Shown piece after piece: positions 57,232 to 64,000 of a stretch of 64,000 bases of DNA. The DNA comes from Symsagittifera roscoffensis. Lineage: Eukaryota > Xenacoelomorpha > Acoela > Convolutidae. The stretch is taken from assembly GCF_963678635.1 (NCBI RefSeq), contig NC_087064.1, forward strand, positions 37,333,716 to 37,397,715. Direction: 5' to 3'. Each line of letters begins with the position of its first letter. The stretch's first letter is position 1. Position numbers and translations under genes: made by a program. The notes beneath the pieces were generated by a model. It worked only from the letters and a program-made list of their open reading frames with translations. It was not told where the DNA came from and ran no database searches.

Positions 57232-59112
57232 TTGCTGGCTGTGCCTTTTGATAAGGGGGTTGGTTTTTGCATAATGAGGAAACAAACATATGAATCAAAG
57301 CTGGAATCCTTGTTGCAATCTGCTAAGTTTGTGAAAAAAGATGCAACCACTGATGAGGTGATACTGAAAATTGAGAAAGAACTTAACAAAGAGTTACTAG
57401 CCATGAACAAAAGAGACGAGATAAGTGATCAGTTATATTCTAAGATACGATCAACAGGGGGGCAACCCGCCCGTTTGTACGGTTTAGCTAAGGTACACAA
57501 GGATGAGACACCCCTACGACCTGTACTATCACTTCCCGGCAGCTCGTATGAGAATCTTAACAAAATGCTTGCGAAGTTTTTTGACAACATCGATGGAGCA
57601 AATATAGAAACCAATACTAAAGAGGCTAGAGAAAAAATAGAAAACATTGCTCTAGATCCGGATGAAACCATAATATCTCTTGATGTGAAAAATTTGTACA
57701 CCAACGTTCCCCTGAAGGAGGCAATTGAAATTGCTTTACAGAAGCTGTACAGCCAGGAGTCTCCTCCTGAAATTCAAAGAGCAACCATGAAAAGGCTTTT
57801 GAATATGGCGGTCAGCAAAGTATATTTCAAGTGTAATGATTCATGGTATGTACAAGTTGATGGTTTAGCAATGGGAGCGTCCCTCGCTGTAATTCTGGCA
57901 AACTTATGGCTGAAAGAATACGAATTTGCTCTACGACAACAAATACCGGTGGGAACGGGGGTACAGCAAATTAATGACAAAAACGGCTTGTGCCCATGTT
58001 GCAGCAGGAAAGTCACATATAGATCAAAGGGGGTTGAATGCGAGAGTTGCCGAAACTGGTATCATCTAAAATGCGGAAAAATATCCGATGACGTATACGC
58101 ATCAATAACCGAGATAGTCTGGTACTGTGAAAGCTGCTGCCGAGCTAAGAACAAGGAGAAGGATACTCCCCAGGTGAAATTGTTCCTCAGGTATGTGGAT
58201 GACATTGTTAGAACAGTCAGAGGGGAGCCGAGTTGTCTTCTCGATGCCGCCAATTCTCTTCATCCAAATTTGCAGTTCACTCTAGAGAAAACTAATTCGG
58301 AGGGGAATTTGCCGTTCCTGGATTTGAACATAAATATATCGCAGGATAGGCGTGTAACTTGCAGTTGGTATCAAAAACCAACAGATACAGGGACTATACT
58401 GAACTATAGAAGCTGCGCCCCAACTCAGTATAAGCGTAGTGTTATCCAAGGCACTGTACACAGGGTTTTTAGGAGTACATCTAGCTGGGAGCAATTTGAT
58501 AAGGCTATGGAAACTAATAGGGCGCAATGGCTGACAAATCAGTACCCTGAAAATTGGTCCGCAAAGGTGGCTTCAGACGCCTTGTGCAAGATCATCGAGG
58601 GTAAAGGCAAGCCCCTGGATAGTGACAGGGGTTTGTCAGTTCAATCACCAAAGGATGAAAAGCCCCCAATGCTGATGGTGCAATATAGAGGTAACCAGAG
58701 CCAATATTTTGCTAACAGGTTACGAAAATTAACGAACGTTCAAGTGGTTTTCACCACAAGAAAACTACAATCATGTTTACCATCACTGAAGTCAGCATTT
58801 TCTAATGACCTCAAGTCAAGAGTGGTTTATAAACTGTCATGTAGTGGATGCACTTCCACCTATGTCGGACAAACTGTTCGACATTTGACCACTAGAATTG
58901 AGGAACATAGGAAAGCAGACTCACCGGTAGGCCTCCACCTTCAGCAATGCCAACTTGAGGGAAATAGCGCAGATCTTAGTTGGGAAATTATAGATAGGTC
59001 AAACAACCAAACAAAATTGCTAACACTAGAGGCAATACATATCAGGAAAGAGAAACCGGGCTTGAACACGCGCGATGAGTTTAGGAGCAGGGAGTTAACA
59101 CTGAAAATTTAG
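57232..59112 (+). CDS. PLE protein: RT with embedded PHD finger plus GIY-YIG endonuclease (5' truncated)
   Basis: An uninterrupted frame runs from the TGA at 57190-57192 to TAG 59110-59112. The first codon used here is TTG, and the first ATG is residue 15 (57274). The N-terminus seen at 8662-8977 is missing. Domains: QPARLYGLAKVHK at about 78-90, RT motif A SLDVKNLYTNVP at 149-160, motif B DGLAMGASLAV at 210-220. A C4HC3 PHD finger has ligands C254, C257, C270, C273, H278, C281, C299 and C302, with the expected Trp at 297. Motif C FLRYVDDIVRT is at 318-328, with D323 and D324. The GIY-YIG nuclease is at 531-612, with Y533, Y544-V-G, R555, H559, E600 and N612, and C537/C540 before the YVG. All catalytic residues I can check are present. 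The RT would copy element RNA at nicks made by the nuclease. The PHD may bind chromatin, which is inference. Confidence 0.93.
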   Translation: MLAVPFDKGVGFCIMRKQTYESKLESLLQSAKFVKKDATTDEVILKIEKELNKELLAMNKRDEISDQLYSKIRSTGGQPARLYGLAKVHKDETPLRPVLSLPGSSYENLNKMLAKFFDNIDGANIETNTKEAREKIENIALDPDETIISLDVKNLYTNVPLKEAIEIALQKLYSQESPPEIQRATMKRLLNMAVSKVYFKCNDSWYVQVDGLAMGASLAVILANLWLKEYEFALRQQIPVGTGVQQINDKNGLCPCCSRKVTYRSKGVECESCRNWYHLKCGKISDDVYASITEIVWYCESCCRAKNKEKDTPQVKLFLRYVDDIVRTVRGEPSCLLDAANSLHPNLQFTLEKTNSEGNLPFLDLNINISQDRRVTCSWYQKPTDTGTILNYRSCAPTQYKRSVIQGTVHRVFRSTSSWEQFDKAMETNRAQWLTNQYPENWSAKVASDALCKIIEGKGKPLDSDRGLSVQSPKDEKPPMLMVQYRGNQSQYFANRLRKLTNVQVVFTTRKLQSCLPSLKSAFSNDLKSRVVYKLSCSGCTSTYVGQTVRHLTTRIEEHRKADSPVGLHLQQCQLEGNSADLSWEIIDRSNNQTKLLTLEAIHIRKEKPGLNTRDEFRSRELTLKI

Positions 59113-59369
59113 TCCCAAAATATTTTTGGTTTTTTATTCAAAACGTACATGTCTAAATCGAAATTATGACTCAGAAACTTCCAGACAAATTAATTTTAAA
59201 ATGTTTAATTAATTTTAGAGGTTAAAAGTATTTTAATCTTAATAGTAATTTAGAGGTCAACTGTGATTGGCTAATTTTTTATCATGATGGTTTAGAACCA
59301 AATTGTATGTGATTTATTGTAAATAACATTTGTAAATTGATGTTTTATCGTCATTTAGAGTAGTTTATT
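59113..59369 (+). other. PLE 3' untranslated region
   Basis: AT-rich and non-coding. Blocks such as CAACTGTGATTGGCTA and ATGATGGTT recur at 61440-61765, which identifies that stretch as another PLE 3' end. Confidence 0.75.
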
Positions 59370-59417
59370 GTAAAAATCCTGACGATGCACATAGTTGCGA
59401 AAACGTTTGAAATTTAC
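59370..59417 (+). ncRNA. Predicted minimal hammerhead ribozyme in PLE 3' end
   Basis: GTAAAAATC, then CTGACGA, a small hairpin (TGC ACATAGTT GCG), GAA, the self-complementary AACGTT, T, and GAAATTTAC. All conserved core positions are met: CUGANGA, GAA, A15.1-U16.1 and H17 (U). Stem I forms from GUAAAAAUC and GAAAUUUAC with two A-A mismatches. Stem II is only 2-3 bp. Stem III is a 6-base palindrome with no loop, so it would work as a dimer, as proposed for other PLE hammerheads. The predicted cleavage is after the U at 59408. Confidence 0.65.
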
Positions 59418-59433
59418 TTTTTAGCAAAAATTT

Positions 59434-59665
59434 CATTAACATAATTGTCTAGCACTAAATCATTACCTATTGTTGCTTTATTAACAGATTTTACATCAAC
59501 TCATAAAGGACACTGAAACCATTGGGTTTTCTTAGAGTCGCTAAGAGAAATATTTACACAACTGATATGATACCAACTAGAACAACAATCATATCTAATC
59601 CAATTTATCAGTCCTGAAGGTTTTAAGCAATCTTTGCTTGTACACTCTTTGTTGTTTTTCCTCAT
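59434..59665 (-). pseudogene. RLE-element N-terminus with PHD finger (copy B)
   Basis: From ATG at 59665, the frame reads a basic start, then C-x4-C, CC-x2-WYH-x3-C and W-x2-C, a PHD-type zinc-ligand order. At the position of the last Cys there is TGA (59501-59503). Downstream the frame stays open to the PLE insertion and resumes beyond it at 57156. The same ATG, finger and TGA occur in copy A (52879 and 52715). PHD fingers are known at the N-terminus of some CR1-like ORF1 proteins. Here the finger lies on the same strand as the RT, in the same frame after the TGA. Confidence 0.75.
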
Positions 59666-60029
59666 CTTGACGCAGCATAAAGGTAAAAAAAAAGGATTTT
59701 GACTAGACTTTAGGGGACTGAACTAACCCATGATAAGCGGTTAGTGGGAATTTTACAAATCAGCAAATGAAAAAAAAGACAACTAAATTAATTTAAATTT
59801 TAAAATCGAATTATAAAAATCAAAAACAAGGAACAATCTCACCCGAGCTCAGTAGGTCCAGCGCCGCACCACCAGACTCCTCAAGCCAGTTCCAGTTCCC
59901 CACCTCCCCACAGAAAGCCACTTGACAGACCAGTCTCTAAAATCCCTCAGAGGGCGCTCCACATACAGGCACAAACATCAAACATAACAAATCTATCTAA
60001 TAAGTTTATCACAACAATTAGGCTAAATT
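59666..60029 (-). other. RLE-element 5' untranslated region
   Basis: Shared with copy A (52880-53242). A GC-richer block at about 59840-59960 (including CCGAGCTCAGTAGG and CAGAGGGCGCTCC) is conserved in both copies. It could hold an internal promoter, but I see no diagnostic element. Confidence 0.6.
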
Positions 60030-60411
60030 TCAATTTTTTCAATTTTTTGAAACTCATGTGTCTTTCCTGACACGTAGTGTTTTCTCTGTTGCCATTTTAG
60101 TACGACGCGGTATCGATGCGAGTGTCCATGCAACTGCTAAGTTGGATAAAAAATATTTCAAATTTCACCATTTCAAATTCTTCTCTATATCATACATCTT
60201 GAAGTAGTCATAATAATTTTCAGAAATTAGATTCAGTTTATAAAATATTGAAGCTTAGTTTCGGTTATCATTGAACACTTGCCCACTGGTTTCGGTAGAT
60301 TCAAGGTTTTTCTTATTGTTCCTTGTTTTCCCTTTGTTGTCATTTTTATCAATAATATTAGCTGAGCAAGATTGTGGATGTTTTCAGTTTCGTTTATAAA
60401 ATTGTATACAA
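60030..60411. other. Unassigned AT-rich DNA
   Basis: Flank of RLE copy B. No feature seen. Confidence 0.5.
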
Positions 60412-60623
60412 CTAACTTGTACCACTCGACAAGTCGTTTGTCTCTGTGTCATTATCACTAAATAACGACTTCAGTTCTGGTTGAAGATCCATCATTATTC
60501 TGTGGATTTCATCATTTTCATCTACTGCCTTGTAATCCGTTGCTGTTGATCCTCGCAGCCTTCGCCCAAAAACTTTGCGCATGATTTGAGCGCTAGTGAC
60601 GACATTTGTTCCAAAGAGAACCA
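60412..60623 (-). CDS. Short coding-like frame, unidentified
   Basis: A minus-strand frame, open from a TAA at 60624-60626 to TAG 60412-60414, has balanced composition: QIMRKVFGRRLRG, TDYKAVDENDEIH, MMDLQPELKSLF and an acidic end. It looks more like real coding sequence than its surroundings. I recognise no domain. It could be a last exon of a host gene (an AG lies in its first third) or the tail of another transposon protein. Weak call. Confidence 0.25.
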
Positions 60624-60904
60624 GTTAAAGACGAGAGCGTCTCTCCGCATTGCGCACGCCATTGCTGCTCCTTCGCAAATCATCAAACTTATTTAGATAC
60701 ATCGTTAAGAGCACTTTTTTTCACCTTAACCTCTTTCCTTCTTTCGAGTCGTACTCTTCTCGGGTCTATTCCAGCATTCACCAGCTGAGTCGCAACTGGG
60801 TTGCAACTCAGTCCTGACATACGGCAGAGTTAGCAGAGTATGTACTTCCGAGGTTATCTTTATTCTTTTCTCGGAAATACATAACTGTCATCTGCCCTAA
60901 AATT

Positions 60905-61400
60905 CAAAGTCGGTGCGTGAAACATCAACGTGGAAACGATATTAGAAGAATTGCTCTCAGAAAGGCAGGTGTTCCCTCGAAGTTAGAATTGGCTGGGCTG
61001 TTGATTGACGATGGAAACGCCCAGACGGCGTTACTTACATTCCATGGACTGGTGGATCTGTTCTTGAGTGGGATTTCACTTGCGTGAGTCGTCAAGCGCA
61101 GCGTAATATCAATGATGGTTTCCATGATGGACCATCAGTTGGTAATCTGACTGAGGAGAAGAAGAGGAGTCTCTATTCTGGACTGCCTCGATCATGTCAG
61201 TTTGTACCTATATCTGTGGAGAACGTAAGCGGCATTAGTGAATCGAGCTACAGAACTTTATCTGCCATTGGACGGAGAATTGTATCAAGTATCGGTGATA
61301 AGCGTGCTGTCACTTTCCTCAAGCAGAGGTTGAGCATAGCAGTACAGAGAGCAAACGCTGCTTGCATTGCTGAGCTATGCACAAACACAACAGACTATCA
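60905..61400 (+). pseudogene. Restriction-like endonuclease fragment of a second RLE lineage
   Basis: In shifting frames: KHQRGNDIRRIALRKAGVPS near 60920-60980, a one-base shift, then KRPDGVTYIPWTGG (RPD motif) near 61015 and LEWDFTCVS (second Asp) near 61060. FVPISVENVSGISE is near 61200 and FLKQRLSIAVQRANAACI near 61310-61370. The layout matches the endonuclease at 54492, but sequence similarity is low, so it is another family. The RT is absent, and at least one frameshift and the missing N-terminus make it a dead fragment. Confidence 0.75.
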
Positions 61401-61597
61401 GCCAACTGTATTTTTTTGTGTTACGACGTTAACTTTTAAAAATTGTTTCAAAACAAACTTTCAAAGTTAGAAGTTAAAAGCATTTTTAATCTAATTGATT
61501 AGTTTTAAAGAGCAACTGTGATTGGCTATTTTTTTTCCATGATGGTTAAGAACGAAAATTTTTTAAATTGTTTGTTAATATTTTGTTAAGTTTCAAA

Positions 61598-61686
61598 ACT
61601 GAAGCGGAAGAGCAAAAAAATGATAATTATAAAGACATAGTAGATGATGGATATCTTTTTCAACCGCTAGCTTTTGAGATTCAGGG
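61598..61686 (+). pseudogene. RLE-element scrap inside PLE 3' end
   Basis: Encodes EAEEQKNDNYKDIVDDGY then LFQPLAFEIQG, an internal part of the endonuclease of the 54492-type element. It has neither end of that element, so it is not an ordinary insertion. It interrupts PLE sequence that is continuous at 59310-59350. Confidence 0.8.
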
Positions 61687-61715
61687 CTTTTTATTGCCAT
61701 TTAGATTAGTTTATT

Positions 61716-61762
61716 GTAAAAAACTGACAATGCACATAGTAGGGAAAACGTTTTAAATTTAT
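61716..61762 (+). other. Decayed hammerhead core
   Basis: Aligned base by base with 59370-59417, but the core reads CTGACAA in place of CTGACGA. That loses the conserved G8 needed for cleavage. The small hairpin is also changed. Confidence 0.55.
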
Positions 61763-61765
61763 CTG

Positions 61766-62790
61766 ACCTATAACTTTCAAAGGGATTTTAGGCTGGGCTA
61801 TGTGATGAGGGACGAATGATGTAACATCAGATATTTATTATTCTCATGAAAAAATCGTTTAATAACCTCAATAGTTTCAGATCATCTGCTGAGACAGACT
61901 TGTGAATCATCTCAAATAGATTTGAAAATGGTAAGTATTGTCTTTCAGCGAGATATTTTCGTTTTATTATAGCTTTTAACTAATTTATCGGACAACGTAT
62001 TGAATTTCTGAAATAATTCTGTCCTTCAAATTTTAACTTAATCGAAATACTTCTTTGAAGTTTGGCGTCTGCCTGTTTGTAGGCGTTTTGATTTTTTTTT
62101 GCTCTGAAAAAAATTGCATGGCAAATTGCTGTCGAATGAAAAAGTTTTTGTTCCGAGCATTTGAAAAATGGGGAGGAACTTCGTTTTCGGGTGTGTTTAA
62201 GTTTTTTGTTTTCCACGTGAAATCAGGTACCACAAATAATTATCGGATTGATTCGAGTGATATATCATATTGAAGCCGTTTCAATTGTGATTCGAACGAC
62301 ATAAAAATTTCAATTTTTGGTCTAATTTCGAACTAAAATGGTGTGAGCGTGTAGGCTTACAATAGCTTATTTGAGCTTACTTTAAGCCGTGAAAACTTAG
62401 TTGTACTCAAATAAAAGTAGTTTTTGGAGTTTTTTAGCGCCAGTATGTAAACAGAAGTTAAAAATTTCTGCAAATTTTTTTTTATTTTAAATTTTTTTGA
62501 ATGTTTTTTCGTTTTTCTAGTCAGTTTTCTTCAAAAACGGTCTTTCGTCTGGCCTATTTACTATGAATCATCTATGTCTAAGTTTTTTTAACGCTCAGAC
62601 CTTTTTATCACACGATGCGGAAAAAACGACACGAAATGAAATTGTCCAAAAAGCGCAATATCCTGCAGCATTGCTCTTCTGTCGTTCAAACACAGTTTTG
62701 AAAACTCGATTGCAGTTTTAACGGCATTTCACCGTCTCAAGGTCAGAATTATTTCTAAAATTTAACACGTTATCCGATAAGTTTGTTATA
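61766..62790. other. Unassigned AT-rich DNA
   Basis: No gene supported. Short frames in opposite phases over 61980-62270 lack motifs. Confidence 0.4.
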
Positions 62791-62792
62791 AG

Positions 62793-63008
62793 CTATAGAG
62801 AGTTGCGAAAAGTTCAGACAGACAAAATTGATTACAAAGAGCAATTGTAACACTTTGACAAAGTTTCGCATGCAATTTTGTTTTTCAGACAATCTTGAGA
62901 CATAATTTTGGACTGAAAAGTTAGGTTTTGCACGCAACATTTTTTCAAAATAGGTAAATTGTTCTTCTTAATTATATTTGTCCGTCCGAACTTTTTGCTA
63001 CTATAGTT
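62793..63008. repeat. Inverted-repeat element, MITE-like
   Basis: GTTGCGAAAAGTTCAGACAG at 62803 is matched in reverse complement by sequence ending near 63003 (TTTGTCCGTCCGAACTTTTT). The arms are about 35-40 bp with several mismatches, about 130 bp apart. The motif wording recalls Tc1-type terminal repeats, but there is no proven target duplication. Confidence 0.5.
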
Positions 63009-64000
63009 AGTAGCAAAATGATCGGTCACACAGAATTAATTAAAATGAGCAATCAGTACTTTTCGACGTAATTTTTCATGCAAAATCTGAAGCCGAACAA
63101 CCTTGAATTTTTTGTTAGAATTGAAAAATGCAAGGTCTTCGTCTATCCAATACTGCGATGGAAATCCAGATTTTATTTTAAAACATTTAGCAGTTTCAAC
63201 AAAAGTGAAGATGATCAAATCATTAAAAAGTTAGAGACTAATCGCAGAAAAACATTAGCCACCCGATTATAATTTTCCTGTTTCAAGGTTTACTATTCGA
63301 CGCTTCGGATGCAAATGTCCGTGGTTATAGGTTTTGAGCTATAACTGTGCTTTATGAACTTAAGACGTTATGTTTATTTCAGTTTTAATTTCCGTTGATG
63401 TCTAGACAGTTGCGCGTTTTGATTAATTCTGTCTGTCCAATTTTTTACAACTATAATTATATGAAGTTGATTATACAATCAAATTTTCAAAACTGCAATG
63501 AAACTATCAAAAGAGCAAACCAAAAAGTTTGCGCTTTTACAGAGGTCAGTTTTTCCATAAAATGCCGACAAAAAGGCAAACTTCAAAAAAAAAAATTTCT
63601 TGTAAGTTTCAGAATTATTTCTAAAATTTAAGACTTTTGGTAAATTGTTAAAAGCTATAGACGTTCTTCAATGTTTAGGAGGGCTTGAGGAAATTGCCTG
63701 TTCGCAGCAAAAGTAGTTTCACTCAAATCAAAGAGGGGAAGTTCGTCTCGAAAAAGGTACTGCATTTAACTTCGAAGAGGGATCTGTTAAAGTTAATCAA
63801 AACACGTGTAAGCCATAACCAGTACAGTTGTGATGTTTCAGTTATCTGACAAGAGCGATGTTTATTTTTCAACTGAGCGCTCAATTACTTCCTCAGGTAT
63901 AACAATAACTAGCTCCCATAAAAGATTGGCTGACTGTGTCGGTGTTGTTTTACTGCTATGTTTTCAGAAATTATCCCGGAAAAATCAACAATAATTTGCA
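63009..64000. other. Unassigned AT-rich DNA with stray inverted-repeat arms
   Basis: A further arm-like copy lies at 63418-63455 (TTCTGTCTGTCC..TTTTACAACTATAA). CAGAATTATTTCTAAAATTT occurs at both about 62745 and 63610. No coding domain was seen. Confidence 0.4.

Larger units (their letters stand above)
57193..59433 (+). mobile_element. 5'-truncated Penelope-like element nested in RLE copy B
   Basis: PLE homology begins mid-protein (R-KYLKD-G-LLAVPFD, aligned with 9090) and ends at about 59433, just before ATTAACATAATTG. In copy A that sequence follows GAGATGGCAGT directly. About 5 bp of target (GCAGT) are missing, and no target duplication is seen. It contains the long coding frame, a 3' untranslated region of about 320 bp and a terminal hammerhead motif. 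Confidence 0.9.
54274..60029 (-). mobile_element. RLE-type non-LTR retrotransposon, copy B, interrupted by a PLE
   Basis: About 3.48 kb of element sequence split by the PLE insertion (about 57157-59433). The 5' terminus is at 60029 and the 3' terminus at 54274. Coding density is high and identity to copy A is about 97% by eye, so it is fairly young. It differs from copy A by one nonsense codon of its own (56019-56021) and the nested insertion. Confidence 0.9.
61440..61765 (+). mobile_element. PLE 3'-end remnant
   Basis: Matches the PLE 3' untranslated region at 59200-59417: GAGCAACTGTGATTGGCTA near 61509, ATGATGGTTAAGAACGA near 61540, then after an interruption TTTTATTGCCATTTAGATTAGTTTATTGTA and a decayed hammerhead core. 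An 89-bp RLE-element scrap lies inside it. Confidence 0.75.

Noticed and set aside
57160-57410. N-terminal extension of the RLE ORF into 57160-57410 (minus)
   Set aside because: That stretch is antisense to the PLE coding frame. Copy A shows the true upstream sequence, which resumes at 59434.
49788-60029. Simple segmental duplication of the two RLE regions
   Set aside because: Homology begins and ends at the element termini while both flanks differ, which indicates separate insertions.

Overview
The window is AT-rich eukaryotic DNA made almost entirely of retroelement remnants. I found no convincing host gene, rRNA, functional tRNA, operon-like spacing or CRISPR array. Penelope-like elements (PLE) with a GIY-YIG endonuclease, APE-type non-LTR elements and RLE-type non-LTR elements occurring together point to an invertebrate metazoan. 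I cannot name the species. Several reading frames quoted here begin at TTG, so their first residues are not proven starts.

Layout. 1-1.2 kb: a stop-riddled, coiled-coil-rich gag-like frame (-). 1.9-2.2 kb: a 25-bp minisatellite. 4.4-7.9 kb: a decayed APE-type non-LTR element with ORF1 and ORF2 (+). 8.6-11.0 kb: two overlapping PLE fragments (+) and an inverted third piece. 12.8-14.3 kb: a decayed PLE (-) reaching from RT into GIY-YIG. 13.5-41.6 kb: a hierarchical tandem array of PLE and non-LTR fragments, all on the minus strand, including a 6,265-bp unit repeated almost perfectly. 41.4-47.8 kb: a 1.93-kb segmental duplication carrying RLE-element fragments and a tRNA-like sequence, separated by more array pieces. 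49.2-49.7 kb: a 266-bp tandem duplication. 49.8-53.2 and 54.3-60.0 kb: two copies of one RLE-type element. The second is split by a 5'-truncated PLE at about 57.2-59.4 kb. Between them sits a 548-bp element with terminal inverted repeats and a 9-bp target duplication. 60.9-61.8 kb: a fragment of a second RLE lineage and a PLE 3' end with an RLE scrap inside it. The rest is unassigned AT-rich DNA.

Main points of interest. (1) The PLE carries a canonical C4HC3 PHD finger inside its reverse transcriptase, between the GLAMGASL motif and the YVDD motif. Decayed relatives in the window keep traces of the same insertion, so it belongs to the family. (2) The RLE-type element also begins with a PHD finger. 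Both copies have TGA where the eighth zinc ligand is expected. (3) The PLE 3' end folds as a minimal hammerhead ribozyme. (4) The array amplifies a chimeric PLE/non-LTR monomer as DNA, because all copies share the same dead frames. Its two ends keep the parts of each parent that are missing inside. (5) Three element junctions carry short inverted or self-templated filler, which suggests template switching during integration or repair.
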